Shown here: piece after piece, positions 1 to 14,668 of the stretch
Layout of the letters: each line of letters opens with the position of its first letter
Position numbering within the stretch: position 1 is the stretch's first letter
Assembly: GCA_032718475.1 (NCBI GenBank)
Contig: JAUCBJ010000022.1
Span: forward strand, 1 to 64,000
Reading direction: 5' to 3'
Length of the DNA: 64,000 bases
DNA from: Nemertoderma westbladi
Taxonomy: Eukaryota > Xenacoelomorpha > Nemertodermatida > Nemertodermatidae
Program-made: the position numbers and the translations under genes
The notes under the pieces: generated by a model
What the model was told of the DNA's origin: nothing
The model's input: the letters and a program-made list of their open reading frames with translations, nothing else
The model's database searches: none

Positions 1-3000
1 ATCTGTTTGCCCTTACACGCACTTTTCCGTATCTGTTTGCCCTTACCCGCACTCACCTGTGATTGTGAATCTGTTTGCCCTTACCCGCACTCACCTGTGA
101 TTGTGTATCTGTTTGCCCTTACCCGCACTCACCTGTGATTGTGTATCTGTTTGCTCTTACACGCACTTTTCCGTATCTGTTTGCTCTTACCCGCACTCAC
201 CTGTGATTGTGTATCTGTTTGCTCTTACCCGCACTCACCTGTGATTCCGTATCTGTTTGCTCTTACCCGCACTCACCTGTGATTGTGTATCTGTTTGCTC
301 TTACACGCACTTTTCCGTATCTGTTTGCTCTTACCCGCACTCACCTGTGATTGTGTATCTGTTTGCTCTTACACGCACTTTTCCGTATCTGTTTGCCCTT
401 ACCCGCACTCACCTGTGATTGTGAATCTGTTTGCCCTTACACGCACTTTTCCGTATCTGTTTGCTCTTACCCGCACTCACCTGTGATTGTGTATCTGTTT
501 GCTCTTACACGCACTTTTCCGTATCTGTTTGCTCTTACCCGCACTCACCTGTGATTGTGTATCTGTTTGCTCTTACACGCACTTTTCCGTATCTGTTTGC
601 TCTTACCCGCACTCACCTGTGATTGTGTATCTGTTTGCTCTTACACGCACTTTTCCGTATCTGTTTGCTCTTACCCGCACTCACCTGTGATTGTGTATCT
701 GTTTGCCCTTACCCGCACTCACCTGTGATTGTGAATCTGTTTGCCCTTACACGCACTTTTCCGTATCTGTTTGCCCTTACCCGCACTCACCTGTGATTGT
801 GAATCTGTTTGCTCTTACACGCACTTTTCCGTATCTGTTTGCTCTTACCCGCACTCACCTGTGATTGTGTATCTGTTTGCTCTTACCCGCACTCACCTGT
901 GATTGTGTATCTGTTTGCTCTTACCCGCACTCACCTGTGATTGTGTATCTGTTTGCTCTTACACGCACTTTTCCGTATCTGTTTGCTCTTACCCGCACTC
1001 ACCTGTGATTGTGTATCTGTTTGCCCTTACACGCACTTTTCCGTATCTGTTTGCTCTTACCCGCACTCACCTGTGATTGTGTATCTGTTTGCTCTTACCC
1101 GCACTCACCTGTGATTGTGTATCTGTTTGCTCTTACCCGCACTCACCTGTGATTGTGTATCTGTTTGCTCTTACACGCACTTTTCCGTATCTGTTTGCTC
1201 TTACCCGCACTCACCTGTGATTGTGAATCTGTTTGCCCTTACACGCACTTTTCCGTATCTGTTTGCTCTTACCCGCACTCACCTGTGATTGTGTATCTGT
1301 TTGCTCTTACCCGCACTCACCTGTGATTGTGTATCTGTTTGCCCTTACCCGCACTCACCTGTGATTGTGTATCTGTTTGCCCTTACACGCACTTTTCCGT
1401 ATCTGTTTGCCCTTACACGCACTTTTCCGTATCTGTTTGCTCTTACCCGCACTCACCTGTGATTGTGTATCTGTTTGCCCTTACCCGCACTCACCTGTGA
1501 TTGCGTATCTGTTTGCCCTTACCCGCACTCACCTGTGATTGTGAATCTGTTTGCCCTTACACGCACTTTTCCGTATCTGTTTGCTCTTACCCGCACTCAC
1601 CTGTGATTGTGTATCTGTTTGCTCTTACACGCACTTTTCCGTATCTGTTTGCCCTTACACGCACTTTTCCGTATCTGTTTGCTCTTACCCGCACTCACCT
1701 GTGATTGTGTATCTGTTTGCTCTTACACGCACTTTTCCGTATCTGTTTGCTCTTACCCGCACTCACCTGTGATTGTGTATCTGTTTGCTCTTACACGCAC
1801 TTTTCCGTATCTGTTTGCTCTTACCCGCACTCACCTGTGATTGTGTATCTGTTTGCTCTTACCCGCACTCACCTGTGATTGTGTATCTGTTTGCTCTTAC
1901 CCGCACTCACCTGTGATTGTGTATCTGTTTGCCCTTACACGCACTTTTCCGTATCTGTTTGCCCTTACACGCACTTTTCCGTATCTGTTTGCTCTTACCC
2001 GCACTCACCTGTGATTGCGTATCTGTTTGCCTTACCCGCACTCACCTGTGATTGGTATCTGTTTGCCTTACACGCACTCATCTGTGCTTGCGTATCTGTT
2101 TGCTCTTACCCGCACTCACCTGTGATTGTGTATCTGTTTGCTCTTACACGCACTTTTCCGTATCTGTTTGCCCTTACACGCACTTTTCCGTATCTGTTTG
2201 CTCTTACCCGCACTCACCTGTGATTGTGTATCTGTTTGCCCTTACACGCACTTTTCCGTATCTGTTTGCTCTTACCCGCACTCACCTGTGATTGTGTATC
2301 TGTTTGCTCTTACACGCACTTTTCCGTATCTGTTTGCTCTTACCCGCACTCACCTGTGATTGTGTATCTGTTTGCTCTTACCCGCACTCACCTGTGATTG
2401 TGTATCTGTTTGCTCTTACACGCACTTTTCCGTATCTGTTTGCTCTTACCCGCACTCACCTGTGATTGTGTATCTGTTTGCTCTTACCCGCACTCACCTG
2501 TGATTGTGTATCTGTTTGCTCTTACACGCACTTTTCCGTATCTGTTTGCCCTTACACGCACTTTTCCGTATCTGTTTGCTCTTACCCGCACTCACCTGTG
2601 ATTGTGTATCTGTTTGCTCTTACACGCACTTTTCCGTATCTGTTTGCTCTTACCCGCACTCACCTGTGATTGTGTATCTGTTTGCTCTTACACGCACTTT
2701 TCCGTATCTGTTTGCCCTTACACGCACTTTTCCGTATCTGTTTGCTCTTACCCGCACTCACCTGTGATTGTGTATCTGTTTGCTCTTACACGCACTTTTC
2801 CGTATCTGTTTGCCCTTACACGCACTTTTCCGTATCTGTTTGCTCTTACCCGCACTCACCTGTGATTGTGTATCTGTTTGCTCTTACACGCACTTTTCCG
2901 TATCTGTTTGCTCTTACCCGCACTCACCTGTGATTGTGTATCTGTTTGCCCTTACACGCACTTTTCCGTATCTGTTTGCTCTTACCCGCACTCACCTGTG

Positions 3001-4130
3001 ATTGTGTATCTGTTTGCTCTTACACGCACTTTTCCGTATCTGTTTGCCCTTACACGCACTTTTCCGTATCTGTTTGCTCTTACCCGCACTCACCTGTGAT
3101 TGTGTATCTGTTTGCTCTTACACGCACTTTTCCGTATCTGTTTGCTCTTACCCGCACTCACCTGTGATTGTGTATCTGTTTGCTCTTACACGCACTTTTC
3201 CGTATCTGTTTGCCCTTACACGCACTTTTCCGTATCTGTTTGCTCTTACCCGCACTCACCTGTGATTGTGTATCTGTTTGCTCTTACACGCACTTTTCCG
3301 TATCTGTTTGCTCTTACCCGCACTCACCTGTGATTGTGTATCTGTTTGCTCTTACACGCACTTTTCCGTATCTGTTTGCTCTTACCCGCACTCACCTGTG
3401 ATTGTGTATCTGTTTGCCCTTACCCGCACTCACCTGTGATTGTGTATCTGTTTGCCCTTACCCGCACTCACCTGTGATTGTGAATCTGTTTGCTCTTACA
3501 CGCACTTTTCCGTATCTGTTTGCTCTTACCCGCACTCACCTGTGATTGTGTATCTGTTTGCTCTTACACGCACTTTTCCGTATCTGTTTGCTCTTACCCG
3601 CACTCACCTGTGATTGTGTATCTGTTTGCCCTTACCCGCACTCACCTGTGATTGTGTATCTGTTTGCCCTTACCCGCACTCACCTGTGATTGTGAATCTG
3701 TTTGCTCTTACACGCACTTTTCCGTATCTGTTTGCTCTTACCCGCACTCACCTGTGATTGTGTATCTGTTTGCTCTTACACGCACTTTTCCGTATCTGTT
3801 TGCTCTTACCCGCACTCACCTGTGATTGTGTATCTGTTTGCCCTTACCCGCACTCACCTGTGATTGTGTATCTGTTTGCTCTTACACGCACTTTTCCGTA
3901 TCTGTTTGCCCTTACCCGCACTCACCTGTGATTGTGTATCTGTTTGCTCTTACACGCACTTTTCCGTATCTGTTTGCTCTTACCCGCACTCACCTGTGAT
4001 TGTGTATCTGTTTGCTCTTACCCGCACTCACCTGTGATTGCGTATCTGTTTGCTCTTACCCGCACTCACCTGTGATTGTGTATCTGTTTGCTCTTACCCG
4101 CACTCACCTGTGATTGTGAATCTGTTTGCC
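1..4130. repeat. AB/ABB-rich satellite domain
   Basis: Left domain of the array. Between about 2,400 and 3,400 it is dominated by alternating 38-bp and 30-bp units, giving 68-bp (AB) and 98-bp (ABB) higher-order periods. Most units have the T forms GCTCTTAC and TTGTGTATC. Small defects appear near 2,030-2,090: a missing C in TTGCCTTACC, a missing base pair in GATTGGTATC, and CATCTGTGCTTG. Confidence 0.85.
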
Positions 4131-4325
4131 CTTACACGCACTTTTCCGTATCTGTTTGCTCTTACCCGCACTCACCTGTGATTGTGTATCTGTTTGCCCT
4201 TACACGCACTCACCTGTGATTGTGTATCTGTTTGCCCTTACCCGCACTCACCTGTGATTGTGAATCTGTTTGCTCTTACCCGCACTCACCTGTGATTGTG
4301 AATCTGTTTGCCCTTACCCGCACTC

Positions 4326-5464
4326 ACATGTGATTGTGTATCTGTTTGCCCTTACCCGCACTCACCTGTGATTGTGAATCTGTTTGCTCTTACACGCACT
4401 TTTCCGTATCTGTTTGCTCTTACCCGCACTCACCTGTGATTGCGTATCTGTTTGCCCTTACCCGCACTCACCTGTGATTGTGAATCTGTTTGCTCTTACC
4501 CGCACTCACCTGTGATTGTGAATCTGTTTGCCCTTACCCGCACTCACATGTGATTGTGTATCTGTTTGCTCTTACCCGCACTCACCTGTGATTGTGAATC
4601 TGTTTGCTCTTACACGCACTTTTCCGTATCTGTTTGCTCTTACCCGCACTCACCTGTGATTGTGTATCTGTTTGCCCTTACACGCACTCACCTGTGATTG
4701 TGTATCTGTTTGCCCTTACCCGCACTCACCTGTGATTGTGAATCTGTTTGCTCTTACCCGCACTCACCTGTGATTGTGAATCTGTTTGCCCTTACCCGCA
4801 CTCACATGTGATTGTGTATCTGTTTGCTCTTACCCGCACTCACCTGTGATTGTGAATCTGTTTGCTCTTACACGCACTTTTCCGTATCTGTTTGCTCTTA
4901 CCCGCACTCACCTGTGATTGTGTATCTGTTTGCCCTTACACGCACTCACCTGTGATTGTGTATCTGTTTGCCCTTACCCGCACTCACCTGTGATTGTGAA
5001 TCTGTTTGCTCTTACCCGCACTCACCTGTGATTGTGAATCTGTTTGCCCTTACCCGCACTCACATGTGATTGTGTATCTGTTTGCTCTTACCCGCACTCA
5101 CCTGTGATTGTGAATCTGTTTGCTCTTACACGCACTTTTCCGTATCTGTTTGCTCTTACCCGCACTCACCTGTGATTGCGTATCTGTTTGCTCTTACCCG
5201 CACTCACCTGTGATTGTGTATCTGTTTGCTCTTACCCGCACTCACCTGTGATTGTGAATCTGTTTGCCCTTACCCGCACTCACCTGTGATTGTGAATCTG
5301 TTTGCCCTTACACGCACTCACCTGTGATTGTGTATCTGTTTGCTCTTACCCGCACTCACCTGTGATTGTGTATCTGTTTGCTCTTACACGCACTTTTCCG
5401 TATCTGTTTGCTCTTACCCGCACTCACCTGTGATTGTGAATCTGTTTGCCCTTACCCGCACTCA
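4326..5464. repeat. Higher-order repeat marked by CACATGTG (220/258/258/402 bp)
   Basis: The variant CACATGTG replaces CACCTGTG at about 4,326, 4,546, 4,804, 5,062 and 5,464. Spacings are 220, 258, 258 and 402 bp, equal to 5A+B, 6A+B, 6A+B and 9A+2B. The two 258-bp steps have the same internal order of variants, so this is a true higher-order repeat and not random mutation. Confidence 0.8.
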
Positions 5465-8400
5465 CATGTGATTGTGTATCTGTTTGCTCTTACACGCACT
5501 TTTCCGTATCTGTTTGCTCTTACCCGCACTCACCTGTGATTGTGAATCTGTTTGCCCTTACCCGCACTCACCTGTGATTGCGTATCTGTTTGCTCTTACC
5601 CGCACTCACCTGTGATTGTGTATCTGTTTGCTCTTACCCGCACTCACCTGTGATTGTGTATCTGTTTGCTCTTACCCGCACTCACCTGTGATTGTGAATC
5701 TGTTTGCCCTTACCCGCACTCACCTGTGATTGTGTATCTGTTTGCTCTTACCCGCACTCACCTGTGATTGTGAATCTGTTTGCCCTTACCCGCACTCACC
5801 TGTGATTGTGAATCTGTTTGCCCTTACCCGCACTCACCTGTGATTGTGAATCTGTTTGCCCTTACCCGCACTCACCTGTGATTGTGAATCTGTTTGCCCT
5901 TACACGCACTTTTCCGTATCTGTTTGCTCTTACCCGCACTCACCTGTGATTGTGTATCTGTTTGCCCTTACACGCACTCACCTGTGATTGTGTATCTGTT
6001 TGCCCTTACCCGCACTCACCTGTGATTGTGAATCTGTTTGCTCTTACCCGCACTCACCTGTGATTGTGAATCTGTTTGCCCTTACCCGCACTCACCTGTG
6101 ATTGTGTATCTGTTTGCCCTTACCCGCACTCACATGTGATTGTGTATCTGTTTGCTCTTACACGCACTTTTCCGTATCTGTTTGCTCTTACCCGCACTCA
6201 CCTGTGATTGTGTATCTGTTTGCTCTTACCCGCACTCACATGTGATTGTGTATCTGTTTGCTCTTACACGCACTTTTCCGTATCTGTTTGCTCTTACCCG
6301 CACTCACCTGTGATTGTGTATCTGTTTGCTCTTACACGCACTTTTCCGTATCTGTTTGCTCTTACCCGCACTCACCTGTGATTGTGTATCTGTTTGCTCT
6401 TACACGCACTTTTCCGTATCTGTTTGCTCTTACCCGCACTCACCTGTGATTGCGTATCTGTTTGCTCTTACCCGCACTCACCTGTGATTGTGTATCTGTT
6501 TGCTCTTACCCGCACTCACATGTGATTGTGTATCTGTTTGCTCTTACACGCACTTTTCCGTATCTGTTTGCTCTTACCCGCACTCACCTGTGATTGTGTA
6601 TCTGTTTGCTCTTACACGCACTTTTCCGTATCTGTTTGCCCTTACACGCACTCACCTGTGATTGCGTATCTGTTTGCCCTTACACGCACTTTTCCGTATC
6701 TGTTTGCTCTTACCCGCACTCACCTGTGATTGTGTATCTGTTTGCCCTTACACGCACTCACCTGTGATTGTGTATCTGTTTGCCCTTACCCGCACTCACC
6801 TGTGATTGTGAATCTGTTTGCTCTTACCCGCACTCACCTGTGATTGTGAATCTGTTTGCCCTTACCCGCACTCACATGTGATTGTGTATCTGTTTGCCCT
6901 TACACGCACTTTTCCGTATCTGTTTGCTCTTACCCGCACTCACCTGTGATTGTGTATCTGTTTGCCCTTACACGCACTCACCTGTGATTGTGTATCTGTT
7001 TGCCCTTACCCGCACTCACCTGTGATTGTGAATCTGTTTGCTCTTACCCGCACTCACCTGTGATTGTGAATCTGTTTGCTCTTACCCGCACTCACCTGTG
7101 ATTGTGTATCTGTTTGCTCTTACACGCACTTTTCCGTATCTGTTTGCTCTTACCCGCACTCACCTGTGATTGCGTATCTGTTTGCTCTTACCCGCACTCA
7201 CCTGTGATTGTGTATCTGTTTGCTCTTACCCGCACTCACCTGTGATTGTGAATCTGTTTGCCCTTACACGCACTTTTCCGTATCTGTTTGCTCTTACCCG
7301 CACTCACCTGTGATTGTGTATCTGTTTGCCCTTACACGCACTCACCTGTGATTGTGTATCTGTTTGCCCTTACCCGCACTCACCTGTGATTGTGAATCTG
7401 TTTGCTCTTACCCGCACTCACCTGTGATTGTGAATCTGTTTGCCCTTACCCGCACTCACCTGTGATTGTGTATCTGTTTGCCCTTACCCGCACTCACATG
7501 TGATTGTGTATCTGTTTGCTCTTACACGCACTTTTCCGTATCTCTTTGCCCTTACCCGCACTCACCTGTGATTGCGTATCTGTTTGCTCTTACCCGCACT
7601 CACCTGTGATTGTGTATCTGTTTGCCCTTACCCGCACTCACCTGTGATTGTGTATCTGTTTGCTCTTACCCGCACTCACCTGTGATTGTGTATCTGTTTG
7701 CTCTTACACGCACTTTTCCGTATCTGTTTGCCCTTACCCGCACTCACCTGTGATTGTGTATCTGTTTGCTCTTACCCGCACTCACCTGTGATTGTGTATC
7801 TGTTTGCTCTTACACGCACTTTTCCGTATCTGTTTGCTCTTACCCGCACTCACCTGTGATTGCGTATCTGTTTGCCCTTACCCGCACTCACCTGTGATTG
7901 CGTATCTGTTTGCCCTTACCCGCACTCACCTGTGATTGCGTATCTGTTTGCCCTTACCCGCACTCACCTGTGATTGCGTATCTGTTTGCCCTTACCCGCA
8001 CTCACCTGTGATTGCGTATCTGTTTGCCCTTACCCGCACTCACCTGTGATTGTGTATCTGTTTGCTCTTACACGCACTTTTCCGTATCTGTTTGCTCTTA
8101 CCCGCACTCACCTGTGATTGTGTATCTGTTTGCTCTTACCCGCACTCACCTGTGATTGTGTATCTGTTTGCTCTTACACGCACTTTTCCGTATCTGTTTG
8201 CCCTTACACGCACTCACCTGTGATTGTGTATCTGTTTGCCCTTACCCGCACTCACCTGTGATTGTGAATCTGTTTGCTCTTACCCGCACTCACCTGTGAT
8301 TGTGTATCTGTTTGCCCTTACCCGCACTCACCTGTGATTGCGTATCTGTTTGCTCTTACACGCACTTTTCCGTATCTGTTTGCTCTTACCCGCACTCACC

Positions 8401-8620
8401 TGTGATTGTGTATCTGTTTGCCCTTACCCGCACTCACCTGTGATTGCGTATCTGTTTGCTCTTACACGCACTTTTCCGTATCTGTTTGCTCTTACCCGCA
8501 CTCACCTGTGATTGTGTATCTGTTTGCTCTTACCCGCACTCACCTGTGATTGTGTATCTGTTTGCTCTTACACGCACTTTTCCGTATCTGTTTGCTCTTA
8601 CCCGCACTCACCTGTGATTG

Positions 8621-10381
8621 TCTATCTGTTTGCCCTTACCCGCACTCACCTGTGATTGCGTATCTGTTTGCCCTTACCCGCACTCACCTGTGATTGTGAA
8701 TCTGTTTGCCCTTACACGCACTTTTCCGTATCTGTTTGCCCTTACCCGCACTCACCTGTGATTGTGTATCTGTTTGCTCTTACCCGCACTCACCTGTGAT
8801 TGTGTATCTGTTTGCTCTTACCCGCACTCACCTGTGATTGTGTATCTGTTTGCTCTTACCCGCACTCACCTGTGATTGTGTATCTGTTTGCTCTTACCCG
8901 CACTCACCTGTGATTGTGTATCTGTTTGCTCTTACCCGCACTCACCTGTGATTGTGTATCTGTTTGCTCTTACCCGCACTCACCTGTGATTGTGTATCTG
9001 TTTGCTCTTACCCGCACTCACCTGTGATTGTGTATCTGTTTGCTCTTACACGCACTTTTCCGTATCTGTTTGCTCTTACCCGCACTCACCTGTGATTGTC
9101 TATCTGTTTGCCCTTACCCGCACTCACCTGTGATTGCGTATCTGTTTGCCCTTACCCGCACTCACCTGTGATTGCGTATCTGTTTGCCCTTACCCGCACT
9201 CACCTGTGATTGTGAATCTGTTTGCCCTTACACGCACTTTTCCGTATCTGTTTGCCCTTACCCGCACTCACCTGTGATTGTGTATCTGTTTGCCCTTACC
9301 CGCACTCACCTGTGATTGTGAATCTGTTTGCCCTTACACGCACTTTTCCGTATCTGTTTGCCCTTACCCGCACTCACCTGTGATTGTGTATCTGTTTGCT
9401 CTTACCCGCACTCACCTGTGATTGTCTATCTGTTTGCCCTTACCCGCACTCACCTGTGATTGCGTATCTGTTTGCCCTTACCCGCACTCACCTGTGATTG
9501 CGTATCTGTTTGCCCTTACCCGCACTCACCTGTGATTGTGAATCTGTTTGCCCTTACACGCACTTTTCCGTATCTGTTTGCCCTTACCCGCACTCACCTG
9601 TGATTGTGTATCTGTTTGCTCTTACCCGCACTCACCTGTGATTGTGTATCTGTTTGCTCTTACCCGCACTCACCTGTGATTGTGTATCTGTTTGCTCTTA
9701 CCCGCACTCACCTGTGATTGTGTATCTGTTTGCTCTTACCCGCACTCACCTGTGATTGTGTATCTGTTTGCTCTTACCCGCACTCACCTGTGATTGTGTA
9801 TCTGTTTGCTCTTACCCGCACTCACCTGTGATTGTGTATCTGTTTGCTCTTACCCGCACTCACCTGTGATTGTGTATCTGTTTGCTCTTACACGCACTTT
9901 TCCGTATCTGTTTGCTCTTACCCGCACTCACCTGTGATTGTCTATCTGTTTGCCCTTACCCGCACTCACCTGTGATTGCGTATCTGTTTGCCCTTACCCG
10001 CACTCACCTGTGATTGTGAATCTGTTTGCCCTTACACGCACTTTTCCGTATCTGTTTGCCCTTACCCGCACTCACCTGTGATTGTGTATCTGTTTGCTCT
10101 TACCCGCACTCACCTGTGATTGTGTATCTGTTTGCTCTTACCCGCACTCACCTGTGATTGTGTATCTGTTTGCTCTTACCCGCACTCACCTGTGATTGTG
10201 TATCTGTTTGCTCTTACCCGCACTCACCTGTGATTGTGTATCTGTTTGCTCTTACCCGCACTCACCTGTGATTGTGTATCTGTTTGCTCTTACCCGCACT
10301 CACCTGTGATTGTGTATCTGTTTGCTCTTACACGCACTTTTCCGTATCTGTTTGCTCTTACCCGCACTCACCTGTGATTGT
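8621..10381. repeat. Higher-order repeat marked by TTGTCTATC (478/326/516/440 bp)
   Basis: The variant TCTATCTG replaces TGTATCTG at 8,621, 9,099, 9,425, 9,941 and 10,381. Spacings of 478, 326, 516 and 440 bp equal 11A+2B, 7A+2B, 12A+2B and 10A+2B. The copies mainly differ in the length of a run of identical A units carrying GCTCTTACCC. This fits slippage or unequal exchange in whole-unit steps. Confidence 0.8.
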
Positions 10382-13300
10382 CTATCTGTTTGCCCTTACC
10401 CGCACTCACCTGTGATTGCGTATCTGTTTGCCCTTACCCGCACTCACCTGTGATTGTGAATCTGTTTGCCCTTACACGCACTTTTCCGTATCTGTTTGCC
10501 CTTACCCGCACTCACCTGTGATTGTGTATCTGTTTGCTCTTACACGCACTTTTCCGTATCTGTTTGCCCTTACCCGCACTCACCTGTGATTGTGTATCTG
10601 TTTGCTCTTACCCGCACTCACCTGTGATTGTGTATCTGTTTGCTCTTACCCGCACTCACCTGTGATTGTGAATCTGTTTGCTCTTACCCGCACTCACCTG
10701 TGATTGTGTATCTGTTTGCTCTTACCCGCACTCACCTGTGATTGTGTATCTGTTTGCTCTTACACGCACTTTTCCGTATCTGTTTGCCCTTACCCGCACT
10801 CACCTGTGATTGTGTATCTGTTTGCTCTTACCCGCACTCACCTGTGATTGTGTATCTGTTTGCTCTTACCCGCACTCACCTGTGATTGTGTATCTGTTTG
10901 CTCTTACACGCACTTTTCCGTATCTGTTTGCTCTTACCCGCACTCACCTGTGATTGTGTATCTGTTTGCTCTTACCCGCACTCACCTGTGATTGTGTATC
11001 TGTTTGCTCTTACACGCACTCACCTGTGATTGTGTATCTGTTTGCCCTTACCCGCACTCACCTGTGATTGCGTATCTGTTTGCTCTTACCCGCACTCACC
11101 TGTGATTGTGTATCTGTTTGCTCTTACACGCACTTTTCCGTATCTGTTTGCCCTTACACGCACTCACCTGTGATTGTGTATCTGTTTGCCCTTACCCGCA
11201 CTCACCTGTGATTGTGAATCTGTTTGCTCTTACCCGCACTCACCTGTGATTGTGTATCTGTTTGCCCTTACCCGCACTCACCTGTGATTGCGTATCTGTT
11301 TGCTCTTACACGCACTTTTCCGTATCTGTTTGCTCTTACCCGCACTCACCTGTGATTGTGTATCTGTTTGCTCTTACCCGCACTCACCTGTGATTGTGTA
11401 TCTGTTTGCTCTTACCCGCACTCACCTGTGATTGTGTATCTGTTTGCCCTTACCCGCACTCACCTGTGATTGTGAATCTGTTTGCTCTTACCCGCACTCA
11501 CCTGTGATTGTGTATCTGTTTGCCCTTACCCGCACTCACCTGTGATTGTGAATCTGTTTGCTCTTACCCGCACTCACCTGTGATTGTGTATCTGTTTGCC
11601 CTTACCCGCACTCACCTGTGATTGCGTATCTGTTTGCTCTTACACGCACTTTTCCGTATCTGTTTGCTCTTACCCGCACTCACCTGTGATTGTGTATCTG
11701 TTTGCTCTTACCCGCACTCACCTGTGATTGTGTATCTGTTTGCTCTTACCCGCACTCACCTGTGATTGCGTATCTGTTTGCCCTTACCCGCACTCACCTG
11801 TGATTGTGAATCTGTTTGCCCTTACACGCACTTTTCCGTATCTGTTTGCTCTTACCCGCACTCACCTGTGATTGTGTATCTGTTTGCTCTTACCCGCACT
11901 CACCTGTGATTGTGTATCTGTTTGCTCTTACCCGCACTCACCTGTGATTGTGTATCTGTTTGCCCTTACCCGCACTCACCTGTGATTGTGTATCTGTTTG
12001 CTCTTACCCGCACTCACCTGTGATTGTGTATCTGTTTGCCCTTACCCGCACTCACCTGTGATTGTGAATCTGTTTGCCCTTACCCGCACTCACCTGTGAT
12101 TGTGAATCTGTTTGCCCTTACACGCACTTTTCCGTATCTGTTTGCCCTTACCCGCACTCACCTGTGATTGTGAATCTGTTTGCTCTTACCCGCACTCACC
12201 TGTGATTGTGTATCTGTTTGCTCTTACCCGCACTCACCTGTGATTGTGTATCTGTTTGCTCTTACACGCACTTTTCCGTATCTGTTTGCCCTTACACGCA
12301 CTCACCTGTGATTGCGTATCTGTTTGCTCTTACACGCACTTTTCCGTATCTGTTTGCTCTTACCCGCACTCACCTGTGATTGTGTATCTGTTTGCTCTTA
12401 CCCGCACTCACCTGTGATTGTGTATCTGTTTGCTCTTACCCGCACTCACCTGTGATTGTGAATCTGTTTGCCCTTACACGCACTTTTCCGTATCTGTTTG
12501 CCCTTACACGCACTCACCTGTGATTGCGTATCTGTTTGCTCTTACACGCACTTTTCCGTATCTGTTTGCCCTTACCCGCACTCACCTGTGATTGCGTATC
12601 TGTTTGCTCTTACACGCACTTTTCCGTATCTGTTTGCTCTTACCCGCACTCACCTGTGATTGTGTATCTGTTTGCTCTTACCCGCACTCACCTGTGATTG
12701 TGTATCTGTTTGCCCTTACCCGCACTCACCTGTGATTGCGTATCTGTTTGCCCTTACCCGCACTCACCTGTGATTGTGTATCTGTTTGCTCTTACACGCA
12801 CTTTTCCGTATCTGTTTGCTCTTACCCGCACTCACCTGTGATTGCGTATCTGTTTGCCCTTACCCGCACTCACCTGTGATTGCGTATCTGTTTGCCCTTA
12901 CCCGCACTCACCTGTGATTGCGTATCTGTTTGCCCTTACACGCACTTTTCCGTATCTGTTTGCTCTTACCCGCACTCACCTGTGATTGTGTATCTGTTTG
13001 CTCTTACCCGCACTCACCTGTGATTGTGTATCTGTTTGCCCTTACCCGCACTCACCTGTGATTGCGTATCTGTTTGCCCTTACCCGCACTCACCTGTGAT
13101 TGCGTATCTGTTTGCCCTTACCCGCACTCACCTGTGATTGCGTATCTGTTTGCCCTTACCCGCACTCACCTGTGATTGCGTATCTGTTTGCCCTTACCCG
13201 CACTCACCTGTGATTGCGTATCTGTTTGCCCTTACACGCACTTTTCCGTATCTGTTTGCTCTTACCCGCACTCACCTGTGATTGCGTATCTGTTTGCCCT

Positions 13301-14053
13301 TACCCGCACTCACCTGTGATTGCGTATCTGTTTGCCCTTACACGCACTTTTCCGTATCTGTTTGCTCTTACCCGCACTCACATGTGATTGTGAATCTGTT
13401 TGCTCTTACCCGCACTCACCTGTGATTGTGTATCTGTTTGCCCTTACCCGCACTCACCTGTGATTGTGTATCTGTTTGCCCTTACCCGCACTCACCTGTG
13501 ATTGTGTATCTGTTTGCTCTTACCCGCACTCACCTGTGATTGTGAATCTGTTTGCCCTTACACGCACTTTTCCGTATCTGTTTGCTCTTACCCGCACTTT
13601 TCCGTATCTGTTTGCCCTTACACGCACTTTTCCGTATCTGTTTGCTCTTACCCGCACTCACCTGTGATTGCGTATCTGTTTGCCCTTACCCGCACTCACC
13701 TGTGATTGTGTATCTGTTTGCCCTTACACGCACTTTTCCGTATCTGTTTGCTCTTACCCGCACTTTTCCGTATCTGTTTGCCCTTACACGCACTTTTCCG
13801 TATCTGTTTGCTCTTACCCGCACTCACCTGTGATTGCGTATCTGTTTGCCCTTACCCGCACTCACCTGTGATTGCGTATCTGTTTGCCCTTACCCGCACT
13901 CACATGTGATTGTGAATCTGTTTGCTCTTACCCGCACTCACCTGTGATTGCGTATCTGTTTGCTCTTACCCGCACTCACCTGTGATTGCGTATCTGTTTG
14001 CCCTTACCCGCACTCACCTGTGATTGCGTATCTGTTTGCCCTTACCCGCACTC

Positions 14054-14668
14054 ACATGTGATTGTGAATCTGTTTGCCCTTACACGCACTTTTCCGTATC
14101 TGTTTGCTCTTACCCGCACTCACCTGTGATTGTGTATCTGTTTGCTCTTACCCGCACTCACCTGTGATTGTGTATCTGTTTGCCCTTACCCGCACTCACC
14201 TGTGATTGCGTATCTGTTTGCCCTTACCCGCACTCACATGTGATTGTGAATCTGTTTGCCCTTACACGCACTTTTCCGTATCTGTTTGCTCTTACCCGCA
14301 CTCACATGTGATTGTGAATCTGTTTGCCCTTACACGCACTTTTCCGTATCTGTTTGCTCTTACCCGCACTCACCTGTGATTGCGTATCTGTTTGCTCTTA
14401 CCCGCACTCACCTGTGATTGCGTATCTGTTTGCCCTTACCCGCACTCACCTGTGATTGCGTATCTGTTTGCCCTTACCCGCACTCACATGTGATTGTGAA
14501 TCTGTTTGCCCTTACACGCACTTTTCCGTATCTGTTTGCTCTTACCCGCACTCACCTGTGATTGTGTATCTGTTTGCTCTTACCCGCACTCACCTGTGAT
14601 TGTGTATCTGTTTGCCCTTACCCGCACTCACCTGTGATTGCGTATCTGTTTGCCCTTACCCGCACTCA
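14054..14668. repeat. 182-bp higher-order repeat (4A+B) marked by CACATGTG
   Basis: CACATGTG markers lie at about 13,380, 13,902, 14,054, 14,236, 14,304, 14,486 and 14,668. The spacings are 522, 152, 182, 68, 182 and 182 bp. The recurring 182-bp period is four A units plus one B unit, and the 68-bp step is one AB dimer. Confidence 0.78.
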
